Notes: generated by a model from the letters alone, not told the origin. 64,000 bases of DNA from Paracoccaceae bacterium (GCA_018222585.1 JAAFAB010000001.1:186001-250000), one strand, 5' to 3'. Positions 8,828 to 17,558 are shown, counted from the first letter of the stretch. Numbers and translations are program-made.

Positions 8828-9919
8828 TCAGAGGATGCCATCACTCCGCAGGCGCTGCGCCAGGGCGCGATAGGCCGCCGCAGGGGCGCCATCCTCCAGC
8901 GCGACGGGACGACCGCTGTCGCCGGCCAGCCGGGTCTCAAGATCCAGCGGAAGGGTGCCAAGCAACGGCACGCCCAGCTTCTCCGCCTCGGCGGCGACAC
9001 CGCCATGACCGAAGGGATGTGCCTCGTGCCCGCAGGCGGGGCAGATGAACGAGGCCATGTTCTCGATCATGCCCAGAAGCGGCACCTTCAGCGTCTGGAA
9101 CATGTCGATGGCCTTGCGCGCATCCAGCAGCGCCACGTCCTGCGGGGTCGACACCACGATGGCACCGTCCAGCGACGACCGCTGGCCGAGGGTCAGCTGC
9201 ACATCCCCCGTGCCCGGCGGCAGGTCGACCAGCAGCACGTCCAGCTCTCCCCATTGCACCTGTGTCAGCAGCTGCTGCATCGCCCCCATCAGCATGGGCC
9301 CGCGCCAGACCACGGCCTTGCCCTCGTCCAGCATGTTGCCGATGGACATCAGGGTGACACCATGGGCGGTCAGGGATTCGATCGTCTCGCCGTCCGGAGA
9401 GGCGGGGCGCTTGCTGTTGCCCATCATGCGCGGCTGCGAGGGGCCGTAGATATCGGCATCCAGCAGGCCCACCTTCAGCCCCTCGGCCGCCAGCGCCACG
9501 GCGAGGTTGGACGACACGGTGGACTTGCCGACCCCCCCCTTGCCCGAGCCGATGGCAATGATCTTCTTCACCCCGGCAGGGCGCATCGCGGTGGTGGTCG
9601 GCCTGGGATGCCCCCCCACCTTCAGGCTGGGCGGGCCGCTCGGCGGAGGCGGCGGCGGCGCGGCGGCGCGTTGCTCATGCGCGGTCAGGGCGGCGGTGGC
9701 GCGGGACACGCCGGGCAGCGCCTTCAGCAGATCCTCGGAGGCGGCACGGATCGCCTCCATCTTGCGCGCGGTCGCCGCGTCGGGCGCCTCGATCACGTAG
9801 CGCACGATCTCGCCGTCGATGCTGAGCGCACGGATCATGTCGCGGCTGACGAGATTGCCGCCATCGGGCAGGGTGAGCCTCTGCAGTTCCTGCAGGATCT
9901 GGTCTCGGGTGACGGGCAC
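8828..9919 (-). CDS. mrp: Mrp/NBP35-type iron-sulfur carrier ATPase
   Basis: This is an ApbC/Mrp-family P-loop ATPase that carries and delivers Fe-S clusters in the cytosol. The protein has 363 residues: an N-terminal FeS-assembly (MIP18-like) domain to about residue 80, a proline-rich linker (88-98), then the ATPase domain. The deviant Walker A GKGGVGKST is at 126-134, followed by DADIYGPSQPRMMG, DLPPGTGDVQLT and the paired cysteines C293 and C296 (CPAC) that bridge a cluster between two subunits. It uses a GTG start with GAAGGAGA six bases upstream. It appears monocistronic. Confidence 0.95.
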   Translation of the reverse strand: MPVTRDQILQELQRLTLPDGGNLVSRDMIRALSIDGEIVRYVIEAPDAATARKMEAIRAASEDLLKALPGVSRATAALTAHEQRAAAPPPPPPSGPPSLKVGGHPRPTTTAMRPAGVKKIIAIGSGKGGVGKSTVSSNLAVALAAEGLKVGLLDADIYGPSQPRMMGNSKRPASPDGETIESLTAHGVTLMSIGNMLDEGKAVVWRGPMLMGAMQQLLTQVQWGELDVLLVDLPPGTGDVQLTLGQRSSLDGAIVVSTPQDVALLDARKAIDMFQTLKVPLLGMIENMASFICPACGHEAHPFGHGGVAAEAEKLGVPLLGTLPLDLETRLAGDSGRPVALEDGAPAAAYRALAQRLRSDGIL

Positions 9920-10473
9920 GATGGTCTCCTTCGGTCACGGGCCGGTCGCGCGCCGGAGGGGCGCACGGGGGTTGTCGCCTAACCTGCGCATTTTCTCGGC
10001 AGGAACAAGAGTCGCAGGGGTCTTGCGTCCCGTGGCCGCGCACATCCGGTTGCGCGCCGCAACTGCGAAAGCGGTCTCGCTGCATCGCAGCATAATTTGA
10101 CCTCTCAAACCTCTCAGCCCTCTTCTTTTTGCCGTGGCATGGCGCCCGGCGGACCAGAGGAATTCCGCATGTGCCCAAATGATAATCATGACCCAACGTC
10201 ACGGGGGCACGCTTGTTTAAAAGGGCATTGTTCACATACTGCCCGGATTTTGTGCAGCACCGCCTCCCTCCCTTTAGGTCAGCCCCGCTTATGCACTTGC
10301 TGCATAGCGGCGTTGTAGAACCGACGATTGTGCATTCGCAGCAAATGGGTCAAAACAGGCTCAACAGCGACGGCAACGGACCACCGCAAGTTAGCGCCAA
10401 CACGGCGCAGGATCCGAAGGCGCCGCAGACCGCAATGACGTTCACCGAGATCGTTACGTAAGGATGAGTTGAG
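9920..10473. other. Long non-coding region between mrp and the DUF1127 gene
   Basis: No convincing gene lies in these 554 bases; the open frames on both strands lack credible starts or composition. GC content drops visibly around 10080-10470, as expected for promoters. A sigma-32-like promoter candidate at 10212-10239 is listed separately. If it is used, the DUF1127 transcript has a leader of about 225 nt. Confidence 0.5.
10212..10239 (+). promoter_or_regulatory. Candidate RpoH-type promoter for the ccaF1-sRNA unit
   Basis: CTTGTTT (10212-10218) and CACATAC (10233-10239) are separated by 14 bases, close to the CTTGAAA-N13-15-CCCATNT pattern of heat-shock sigma factors. The homologous locus in R. 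sphaeroides is driven by RpoHI/RpoHII. The -10 match is only partial, and the distance to the start codon is long. Confidence 0.3.
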
Positions 10474-10689
10474 ATGGCATACGCAAACTACACCCCGGCC
10501 GCTCCGGCCACGCAAGGTTTCTCCGGCTTCTTCGCAGGCGTTGCAAGCCGCTACACTCGCTACTCGAAGTACCGCCGCTGCATCAACGAGCTGTCCGCGC
10601 TCAGCAACCGCGAGCTGAAGGACCTCGGCCTGCATCGGTCGATGATCAAGTCGGTCGCCTACGAGGAAGCCTACGGCGCCTCGGCGTAA
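10474..10689 (+). CDS. ccaF1: DUF1127 small basic protein, CcaF1-like
   Basis: A 71-residue protein whose C-terminal half holds the DUF1127 motif (YRRCINELSALSNRELKDLGL, then HRSMI), a short Arg-rich helical domain. In R. sphaeroides the DUF1127 protein CcaF1 binds RNA, affects RNA maturation and turnover, and is co-transcribed with the CcsR sRNAs that follow it. Here the gene is followed at once by ten CCTCCTCCC hairpins, so the same role is very likely. A short N-terminal YANYTPAAPATQGFSGFF stretch precedes the domain. An AAGGATG sits about 10 bases before the ATG. Confidence 0.92.
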   Translation: MAYANYTPAAPATQGFSGFFAGVASRYTRYSKYRRCINELSALSNRELKDLGLHRSMIKSVAYEEAYGASA

Positions 10690-10703
10690 CGACACTTGGG
10701 ATC

Positions 10704-10775
10704 AGTCGGCCCTCTCCTCCTCCCTGGGCCACTGAGACTGGCGACGGTGCCTCTCCTCCTCCCTGGCACCGTCGC
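10704..10775 (+). ncRNA. CcsR/cuckoo RNA unit 1 (hairpins 1 and 2)
   Basis: Two hairpins each show the motif CTCTCCTCCTCCCTG in the loop (10712-10726 and 10751-10765, 39 bases apart). Hairpin 1 has a short stem with one bulged base. Hairpin 2 has a perfect 11-bp stem (10741-10751 with 10765-10775). The two-hairpin plan and the CCUCCUCCC loops match the CcsR/cuckoo RNA family. The unit begins 14 bases after the ccaF1 stop, so it is probably processed from the same transcript. Confidence 0.85.
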
Positions 10776-10806
10776 ACCTAACACCGGAGCGAAAGCTCCA
10801 ACAGTT

Positions 10807-10879
10807 CGCCGCCCTCTCCTCCTCCCTGGGCGGTGATGTCAGGACCGGCGGGAGCTCTCCTCCTCCCTGCTCCCGCCGG
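10807..10879 (+). ncRNA. CcsR/cuckoo RNA unit 2 (hairpins 3 and 4)
   Basis: Loop motifs are at 10814-10828 and 10855-10869. Hairpin 3 is closed by CGCCGCCC/GGGCGGTG with one G-U pair. Hairpin 4 has a perfect 11-bp stem (10845-10855 with 10869-10879). The unit is preceded by a small GGAGC-GAAA-GCTCC hairpin (10786-10799). The stretch 10800-10883 is nearly identical to 11004-11088 (unit 4), showing segmental duplication. Confidence 0.87.
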
Positions 10880-10894
10880 ACACTGACACCAGAC

Positions 10895-10968
10895 ACGGTC
10901 GCTCTCTCCTCCTCCCTGAGCGCCCGTTGTATCCCGGAGAAGCCTCTCCTCCTCCCTGGCATCTCCGG
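10895..10968 (+). ncRNA. CcsR/cuckoo RNA unit 3 (hairpins 5 and 6)
   Basis: Loop motifs are at 10904-10918 and 10944-10958. Hairpin 5 pairs ACGG-T-CGCTC with GAGCG-C-CCGT, and hairpin 6 pairs CCGGAGA-A-GCC with GGC-A-TCTCCGG, each with one internal mismatch. Stem sequences differ from the other units while the loop is unchanged, so structure and loop appear to be what is conserved. Confidence 0.83.
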
Positions 10969-11011
10969 TCCCCATTCCGGGGTCGTTCCTCAGGTCCGAC
11001 CCCAACAGTTT

Positions 11012-11084
11012 CGCCGCTCTCTCCTCCTCCCTGAGCGGTGATGCCAAGCCCGGCGGGAGCTCTCCTCCTCCCTGCTCCCGCCGG
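11012..11084 (+). ncRNA. CcsR/cuckoo RNA unit 4 (hairpins 7 and 8)
   Basis: Loop motifs are at 11019-11033 and 11060-11074. Hairpin 7 (CGCCGCTC/GAGCGGTG) differs from its duplicate, hairpin 3, by a C-G to T-A change on both arms, a compensatory pair. Hairpin 8 has the same 11-bp stem as hairpin 4. A GGGGTCG...CGACCCC hairpin precedes the unit. Confidence 0.87.
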
Positions 11085-11099
11085 ACACTTGGCCCCGAT

Positions 11100-11175
11100 A
11101 CGCCGGTCCTCTCCTCCTCCCTGGACCCGCGTTAGATGACGGCGGCGCTCTCTCCTCCTCCCTGAGCGCCGCCGT
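11100..11175 (+). ncRNA. CcsR/cuckoo RNA unit 5 (hairpins 9 and 10)
   Basis: Loop motifs are at 11109-11123 and 11150-11164. Hairpin 9 pairs ACGC-C-GGTCC with GGACC-C-GCGT. Hairpin 10 has a perfect 12-bp stem (11139-11150 with 11164-11175) and runs directly into TTTT, so it doubles as the terminator of the whole array. Confidence 0.87.
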
Positions 11176-11178
11176 TTT
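11139..11178 (+). terminator. Intrinsic terminator ending the sRNA array
   Basis: A 12-bp perfect GC-rich stem with a 13-nt loop is followed by TTTT at 11175-11178. The loop is the CTCCTCC motif of hairpin 10, so the last sRNA hairpin and the terminator are the same element. Confidence 0.85.
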
Positions 11179-11204
11179 CACGTTTAAGGACATGTGGTTG
11201 GGAA

Positions 11205-11445
11205 GAAGGGGGCGCCGCCCCCTCGGCCGCGCTGTGCGCGCCCTCACCCCCGGAGGTATTTTCAGCCTGGTGATGCAAACGGGACGGTGCCCGGAAGGGC
11301 TCCCTCCCTCACCGGCAGGAGCGTGGCACGCTCCCCACGGAGAACGCGGGCGCCATTCCGCCCGGCACAATGCACATCACCAGGCTGAAAATACCTCCGG
11401 GGGTGAATTGAGCCCGCATGGGCTCAAGAGGGGGCAGAGCCCCCT
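11205..11445. repeat. Inverted pair of the dispersed intergenic repeat
   Basis: Arms 11244-11275 and 11375-11406 are 32-bp perfect inverted copies of the repeat core (CATCACCAGGCTGAAAATAC then CTCCGGGGG), with a 99-base spacer. Each copy has a short GC palindrome on its outer side: GGGGG-CGCCG-CCCCC at 11208-11222 and GGGGG-CAGAG-CCCCC at 11430-11444. Related copies occur elsewhere in the window. No gene is visible inside. Confidence 0.8.
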
Positions 11446-11453
11446 GCCCGGTC

Positions 11454-13892
11454 TCAGAAAGGCACGTCGTCAGGATTGGTGACGAATTTCGCCACCACCT
11501 TCTTCACTCCGGCCTTGTCGAAGGCGATTTCCAGCTTGTCGCCCTCGACTCCGATGATCTCGCCGTAGCCGAATTTCTGGTGGAAAACCCGTTCGCCGAC
11601 CGTGTGCGAAGAAGCCGCGGTCATGTCGATGACCGAGCCCCGGCTTTCGCGGGGCTGGCTGACCGGACGATTGCCGGCGCGGGCCTGCATCCGCTGCCAG
11701 CCGGGAGAGTTGTAGACATTGGCTTCGGTCATGCGCTTTTCCATGCCCGACTGCACCGAGCCCCCCGAGGCCGCGCCGAATCCCCCGCCGTAGAGGCCGG
11801 GCGGGGTCAGCACCTCGACGTCCTCTTCCGACAGCTCGTCGATGAAGCGCGAGGGCAGCTGGCTTTGCCACTGGCCGAAGACACGGCGATTCCCGGCGAA
11901 GGAGATCGTGCAGAGCTCTTCAGCGCGGGTGATGCCCACGTAGGCCAGGCGGCGTTCCTCTTCGAGGCCCTTGAGGCCCGATTCGTCCATGGATCGCTGC
12001 GAGGGGAAGAGCCCGTCTTCCCAGCCCGGCAGGAAGACCACGGGGAATTCCAGCCCCTTGGCGGCGTGCAGGGTCATGATCGAGACCTTGGGCTCGGCAT
12101 CGTCGTTGCGCTCATTGTCCATGATCAGCGCGACGTGTTCGAGGAAGCCCTGGAGATTGTCGAAGTTCTCCAGCGCCTTGACCAGTTCCTTCAGGTTTTC
12201 CAGTCGGCCCGGAGCCTCGGGCGTCTTGTCGTTCTGCCACATCTCGGTGTAGCCGGATTCGTCGAGGATCTGTTCGGCCAGTTCGATATGGCCGAAGGGC
12301 GCCTGGGGGCGGTCCTCGTCGAGGATGACGTCGTCCTCATCCGCCAGGGTGGCGGCTGTCGTATGCAGGCGGGCCACCTCGTGCCAGCGGTCGATCTGGT
12401 CGATGAACCGCGAGAGCTGAGCCGCGCCCTTGCCGGTAAGCCCCTGATCCTGCAGCAGGATACGGGCGCCATCCAGCAGCGAGGTGCCATTGGCCCGCGC
12501 CGCCATCTGGATCTTCTGCTGCGCCTTGTCGCCCAGGCCGCGTTTCGGCTGGTTGACGATCCGCTCGAAGGCCAGGTCGTCGGCGGGCGAGGTCACCAGC
12601 CGGAAATAAGCCATGGCATCGCGAATCTCGAGCCTCTCGTAGAAGCGCGGGCCGCCGATGACGCGATAGGGCAGGCCGATGGTCAGGAAACGGTCTTCGA
12701 AGGCGCGCATCTGATGGCTGGCGCGGACCAGAATCGCCATGTCGTCCCCGGTATAGGGGCTGAGACCACGGGTGCCCTTCTCCAGCGCCTCGATCTCGTC
12801 GCCGATCCAGCGGGCCTCCTCGTCGCCGTCCCAATGGCCGATCAGGCGCAGCTTCTCGCCCTCGGGCTTGTCGGTCCAGAGCGTCTTGCCCAGGCGATTC
12901 TCGTTCCCCGAGATCACCGAGGAGGCGGCGGCCAGGATATGCGGCGTCGAGCGGTAGTTCTGTTCCAGCCGCACCGTCTTGGCGCCGGGAAAGTCCTTTT
13001 CGAAGCGCAGGATGTTGCCCACCTCGGCGCCGCGCCAGCCGTAGATCGACTGGTCGTCGTCACCGACGCAACAGATGTTCTTGTGCGCCCCGGCCAGCAG
13101 GCGCAGCCAGAGGTACTGCGCCACGTTGGTATCCTGGTACTCGTCCACGAGGATGTACTTGAACCAGCGCTGGTACTGTTCCAGCACGTCGGGGTGGGCC
13201 TGGAAGATGGTCACGACGTGCAGCAGCAGGTCGCCAAAATCGACCGCGTTCAGCTCGCGCAGGCGATGCTGGTACTGCTCATAGAGTTCGGTACCGCGGT
13301 TGTTGAAGGCCGTCGCCTCGCCCGAGGGCACCTTTGCCGGCGTCCAGGCGCGGTTCTTCCAGGCGTCGATCAGGTTGGCCAACTGCCGCGCTGGCCAGCG
13401 CTTTTCGTCGATGTTGTTGGCCAGGATCAGCTGCTTCAGCAGGCGGATCTGGTCGTCGGTATCCAGGATGGTGAAGTTAGACTTCAACCCTGCAAGCTCT
13501 GCATGGCGGCGCAGCAGCTTGACGCAGATGGCGTGGAAGGTGCCCAGCCAGGGCATCCCCTCGACCGCGCCGCCCAGCAGGCGCTCGACACGGGTCTTCA
13601 TTTCCCGCGCCGCCTTGTTGGTGAAGGTCACCGAGAGAATCTCGTTCGGGCGGGCGCGCCCTGTCGAAAACAGGTGCACGATGCGCGAGGTCAGCGCCTT
13701 GGTCTTGCCCGTACCCGCCCCGGCCAGCATCAGCACCGGGCCGTCCAGGGCCTCGACCGCCTCGCGTTGCGCGGGATTCAGATCGTCCAGGTAGGTGGTC
13801 GGGCGCGCGCCCTGCATGGCGCGCTGCGACAGCGGCGTGCGGACGGGCTGGCTGGCCGCCTCGAAGGCGTCATCTTCGGAAAAACTGCTCAT
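11454..13892 (-). CDS. uvrD: UvrD/PcrA-type ATP-dependent DNA helicase
   Basis: A superfamily 1A 3'-5' helicase used in nucleotide excision and mismatch repair and in clearing stalled RNA polymerase. The 812-residue protein starts at MSSFSEDDAFEA (13892); an in-frame start 30 codons earlier is less likely. Motifs in order: LNPAQREAV Q-motif, AGAGTGKT Walker A, VDEYQDTN, GDDDQSIYGWRGA, LEQNYRS, TLHAAKGLEFPVVFLPG and LAYVGITRAEE. The C-terminal 50 residues (VGERVFHQKFGYGEI) form the Tudor-like RNA polymerase contact domain of UvrD/PcrA. It is divergent from pyc. Confidence 0.95.
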   Translation of the reverse strand: MSSFSEDDAFEAASQPVRTPLSQRAMQGARPTTYLDDLNPAQREAVEALDGPVLMLAGAGTGKTKALTSRIVHLFSTGRARPNEILSVTFTNKAAREMKTRVERLLGGAVEGMPWLGTFHAICVKLLRRHAELAGLKSNFTILDTDDQIRLLKQLILANNIDEKRWPARQLANLIDAWKNRAWTPAKVPSGEATAFNNRGTELYEQYQHRLRELNAVDFGDLLLHVVTIFQAHPDVLEQYQRWFKYILVDEYQDTNVAQYLWLRLLAGAHKNICCVGDDDQSIYGWRGAEVGNILRFEKDFPGAKTVRLEQNYRSTPHILAAASSVISGNENRLGKTLWTDKPEGEKLRLIGHWDGDEEARWIGDEIEALEKGTRGLSPYTGDDMAILVRASHQMRAFEDRFLTIGLPYRVIGGPRFYERLEIRDAMAYFRLVTSPADDLAFERIVNQPKRGLGDKAQQKIQMAARANGTSLLDGARILLQDQGLTGKGAAQLSRFIDQIDRWHEVARLHTTAATLADEDDVILDEDRPQAPFGHIELAEQILDESGYTEMWQNDKTPEAPGRLENLKELVKALENFDNLQGFLEHVALIMDNERNDDAEPKVSIMTLHAAKGLEFPVVFLPGWEDGLFPSQRSMDESGLKGLEEERRLAYVGITRAEELCTISFAGNRRVFGQWQSQLPSRFIDELSEEDVEVLTPPGLYGGGFGAASGGSVQSGMEKRMTEANVYNSPGWQRMQARAGNRPVSQPRESRGSVIDMTAASSHTVGERVFHQKFGYGEIIGVEGDKLEIAFDKAGVKKVVAKFVTNPDDVPF

Positions 13893-14114
13893 GGGTGCAG
13901 AATAGCGAAAACACGCGGCGAGGGAAAGGGACGTTCCCATTCCGTTCCCCTCAATTGCCGCATCACCCCCTTCCTTGCGCAATCAAGCTATTCGCTGAGC
14001 GGGATAATTGTTCATGCAAATTATATTCGCTGTTGCGCTGCGCTGCGGCATAGCGTTTCCTGTCAAGCAGGGCGGAGATACCGTCGACCAATAGCCTGCA
14101 ACCAAGGAGCAGAC

Positions 14115-17100
14115 ATGGCCGAATTCCAGAAGATTCTCATTGCGAACCGGGGCGAGATCGCCATCCGGATCATGCGCGCGGCAAACGAGATGGGCAAGAA
14201 GACCGTCGCCGTCTATGCCGAAGAGGACAAGCTGGGGCTCCACCGCTTCAAGGCCGACGAAGCCTATCGGATCGGCGAGGGGCTGGGCCCGGTCGCGGCC
14301 TATCTCTCGATCGAGGAGATCATCCGCGTCGCCAAGCTTTCGGGGGCCGATGCGATTCACCCCGGTTACGGCCTGCTGTCGGAAAACCCCGAGTTCGTCG
14401 ATGCCTGCGATGCGGCGGGCATCACCTTCATCGGTCCGAAGGCCGCCACCATGCGCGCCCTCGGCGACAAGGCCAGTGCGCGGAAGGTCGCCATCGAGGC
14501 CGGTGTGCCGGTGATCCCGGCGACCGAGGTGCTGGGCGATGACTTCGACGCGATCACCAAGGACGCCGCCGAGATCGGCTATCCCCTGATGCTGAAAGCC
14601 TCCTGGGGCGGCGGCGGGCGCGGAATGCGGCCGATCAACGAGCCCAAGGAGCTGAAGGAAAAGGTGCTGGAAGGCCGGCGCGAGGCTGAAGCGGCCTTCG
14701 GCAACGGCGAGGGCTACCTTGAAAAGATGATCACCCGCGCCCGCCATGTCGAGGTGCAGATCCTCGGCGACAAGCAGGGCAATATCTACCACCTCTACGA
14801 ACGCGACTGCTCGGTCCAGCGACGCAACCAGAAGGTCGTCGAACGCGCGCCTGCCCCCTATCTCTCGGAAGCGCAGCGCGAGGAGATCTGCGAACTGGGC
14901 CGCACGATCTGCGCCCATGTGAACTATGAATGCGCCGGCACGGTCGAGTTCCTGATGGATATGGAAACCGGCAAGTTCTATTTCATCGAGGTGAACCCCC
15001 GCGTGCAGGTCGAGCACACGGTGACCGAAGAGGTCACCGGCATCGACATCGTGCAGGCCCAGATCATGATCGCCGAGGGCAAGAGCCTGTCGGAGGCCAC
15101 CGGCAAGGCCAGCCAGTACGACGTGCGCCTGACCGGCCATGCGCTGCAGACCCGGATCACCACCGAGGACCCGCAGAACAATTTCATTCCCGACTACGGT
15201 CGCATCTCGGCCTATCGGACCGCCACGGGCATGGGCATCCGTCTCGATGGCGGCACGGCCTACGCGGGCGGGGTGATCACCCGTTACTACGACTCGCTGC
15301 TGGTCAAGGTCACCGCCAAGGCGCAGACGCCCGAAAAGGCCATCGCCCGCATGGACCGCGCCCTGCGCGAATTCCGTATCCGTGGCGTCAGCACCAACAT
15401 CGCCTTCGTGCAGAACCTGCTGAAGCACCCGACCTTCCTGTCGAACCAGTACTCCACCAAGTTCATCGACACGACGCCCGAGCTCTTCGACTTCCGCACC
15501 CCCGCCGACCGCGGCACCAAGGTGCTGACCTATATCGCCGATGTGACGGTGAACGGGCACCCGGAAACCAAGGGCCGTGCCGGTCTGCCGGAGGGCTTCA
15601 AGCTGCCCAATCCGCCCAGCCATGGCCCCGAGGTGCCCCCGGGCACCAAGACCCTGCTGGACGAGAAGGGCCCCAAGGCCGTTGCCGACTGGATGCTGGC
15701 GCAGAAGCCGCTGCTGATCACCGACACGACCATGCGCGACGGCCACCAGTCGCTGCTGGCGACGCGGATGCGCTCGATCGACATGATCAAGGCGGCGCCC
15801 AGCTACGCGGCCAATCTGCCGCAGCTCTTCAGCCTGGAATGCTGGGGCGGGGCGACCTTCGACGTGGCCTTCCGCTTCCTGCAGGAGGACCCCTGGAAGC
15901 GCCTGCGCGACATCCGCGCCGCCTGCCCCAACATCCTGACCCAGATGCTGCTGCGCGGCTCGAACGGGGTGGGCTACACCAACTATCCCGACAACGTGGT
16001 GGAAAGCTTCGTCAAGCAGGCCGCCACCGCCGGCATGGATGTCTTCCGCGTCTTCGACAGCCTGAACTGGGTCGAGAACATGCGCGTTGCCCTGGATGCG
16101 GTAATCGAGACCGGCAAGATCTGCGAGGGCACGGTCTGCTACACCGGTGACATCCTCAACCCCGACCGGGCCAAGTATGACCTGAAATACTATGTATCGA
16201 TGGCGAAGGAGCTCGAGGCCGCCGGCGCCCATGTCCTCGGCCTGAAGGACATGGCGGGACTGCTGAAGCCCTCCGCCGCACGGGTGCTGATCAAGGCGCT
16301 GAAGGAAGAGATCGGCATTCCGATTCATTTCCACACCCACGACACCTCGGGCATCGCGGGGGCCACCATCCTGGCCGCCGCCGAGATGGGCGTCGATGCC
16401 GCCGATGCGGCGATGGACAGCTTCTCGGGCAATACCTCGCAGCCGACCCTCGGCTCCATCGTCGAGGCACTGGTGCATACCGACCGCGACACCGGCCTCG
16501 ACATCGAGGAAATCCGGCGCATGTCGGACTACTGGGAAGCAGTGCGCAGCCAGTACGCCGCCTTCGAGAGCGGGATGCAGGCCCCCGCGTCCGAGGTCTA
16601 CCTGCACGAGATGCCCGGTGGTCAGTTCACCAACCTGAAGGCGCAGGCGCGCTCGATGGGGCTGGAAGAACGCTGGCACGAGGTCGCCCATACCTATGCC
16701 CAGGTGAACCAGATGTTCGGCGATATCGTGAAGGTCACGCCCTCGTCGAAGGTCGTGGGCGACATGGCCCTGATGATGGTCAGCCAGGGGATCACCCGCG
16801 AAGAGGTCGAGGACCCCAAGCGCGACATCTCCTTCCCCGACAGCGTGATCGACATGATGCGCGGCAACCTCGGGCAGCCCCCGGGCGGTTTCCCCAAGCC
16901 GCTGGTGAAGAAGATCCTCAAGGGCGAGAAACCCAATACCGAGCGCCCCGGCAAGCACCTGCCCCCGGTCGACTTCGACGCCGTCCGCAAGGAGATCTCC
17001 GAGAAGCTCGGCGGCGCGGAGGTCGATGACGAGGACCTGAATTCCTACCTGATGTACCCCAAGGTCTTCCTCGACTACGCCGCTCGTCACGAGGCTTATG

Positions 17101-17558
17101 GCCCGGTGCGCACCCTGCCGACGAAAACCTTCTTCTACGGCATGGAACAGGGAGAGGAGATCTCGGCCGAGATCGACCCCGGCAAGACGCTGGAGATCCG
17201 CCTGCAGGCCATCGGCGAAACCCACGAGGACGGCGAGGCACGGGTCTTCTTCGAGTTGAACGGCCAGCCCCGGGTGATCCGGGTGCCCGACCGCTCGGTC
17301 AGCGGCGGCGCGGCGGCGAAGGTGAAGGCCGATCCGGCCAATGCCGCCCATGTGGCCGCACCGATGCCGGGGGTCGTGGCCTCCATCGGCGTCAGCGCGG
17401 GCCAAAAGGTCAAGCAGGGCGACCTGATCCTGACCATCGAGGCGATGAAGATGGAGACGGGCCTTCATGCCGACCGTGACGGCGTGATCAAGGCGGTGCA
17501 TGTCACCCCCGGCGCCCAGATCGACGCCAAGGACCTGCTGGTCGAATACGAGGGCTGA
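14115..17558 (+). CDS. pyc: Pyruvate carboxylase
   Basis: This biotin enzyme makes oxaloacetate from pyruvate, bicarbonate and ATP, the main anaplerotic step in many Rhodobacteraceae. The 1147-residue single-chain form has a biotin carboxylase domain (about 1-455, starting FQKILIANRGEIAIR, with the ATP-grasp loop GGGGRGM), a carboxyltransferase barrel (from about 530, TDTTMRDGHQSLLATRMR), an allosteric/PYC_OADA region and a C-terminal biotinyl domain with AMKM, biotin on Lys1112. The ATG is preceded by AAGGAG at good distance. The AT-rich 100 bases upstream probably hold the promoter, shared with divergent uvrD. Confidence 0.97.
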   Translation: MAEFQKILIANRGEIAIRIMRAANEMGKKTVAVYAEEDKLGLHRFKADEAYRIGEGLGPVAAYLSIEEIIRVAKLSGADAIHPGYGLLSENPEFVDACDAAGITFIGPKAATMRALGDKASARKVAIEAGVPVIPATEVLGDDFDAITKDAAEIGYPLMLKASWGGGGRGMRPINEPKELKEKVLEGRREAEAAFGNGEGYLEKMITRARHVEVQILGDKQGNIYHLYERDCSVQRRNQKVVERAPAPYLSEAQREEICELGRTICAHVNYECAGTVEFLMDMETGKFYFIEVNPRVQVEHTVTEEVTGIDIVQAQIMIAEGKSLSEATGKASQYDVRLTGHALQTRITTEDPQNNFIPDYGRISAYRTATGMGIRLDGGTAYAGGVITRYYDSLLVKVTAKAQTPEKAIARMDRALREFRIRGVSTNIAFVQNLLKHPTFLSNQYSTKFIDTTPELFDFRTPADRGTKVLTYIADVTVNGHPETKGRAGLPEGFKLPNPPSHGPEVPPGTKTLLDEKGPKAVADWMLAQKPLLITDTTMRDGHQSLLATRMRSIDMIKAAPSYAANLPQLFSLECWGGATFDVAFRFLQEDPWKRLRDIRAACPNILTQMLLRGSNGVGYTNYPDNVVESFVKQAATAGMDVFRVFDSLNWVENMRVALDAVIETGKICEGTVCYTGDILNPDRAKYDLKYYVSMAKELEAAGAHVLGLKDMAGLLKPSAARVLIKALKEEIGIPIHFHTHDTSGIAGATILAAAEMGVDAADAAMDSFSGNTSQPTLGSIVEALVHTDRDTGLDIEEIRRMSDYWEAVRSQYAAFESGMQAPASEVYLHEMPGGQFTNLKAQARSMGLEERWHEVAHTYAQVNQMFGDIVKVTPSSKVVGDMALMMVSQGITREEVEDPKRDISFPDSVIDMMRGNLGQPPGGFPKPLVKKILKGEKPNTERPGKHLPPVDFDAVRKEISEKLGGAEVDDEDLNSYLMYPKVFLDYAARHEAYGPVRTLPTKTFFYGMEQGEEISAEIDPGKTLEIRLQAIGETHEDGEARVFFELNGQPRVIRVPDRSVSGGAAAKVKADPANAAHVAAPMPGVVASIGVSAGQKVKQGDLILTIEAMKMETGLHADRDGVIKAVHVTPGAQIDAKDLLVEYEG

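Noticed and set aside
9935-10318. Short open frames on both strands between mrp and ccaF1
   Set aside because: No ribosome site, no plausible composition; the region looks like promoter/leader DNA.
10690-11178. CRISPR-like array of CTCTCCTCCTCCCTG repeats
   Set aside because: Repeats are only 15 bases, spacing is uneven, and each is flanked by its own complementary arms, so these are hairpin RNAs. No cas genes are near.
11418-14114. Very long open frame leading into pyruvate carboxylase on the plus strand
   Set aside because: The stretch before 14115 is antisense to the helicase gene and has no protein-like features. The true start has AAGGAG and the family N-terminus FQKILIANRGE.
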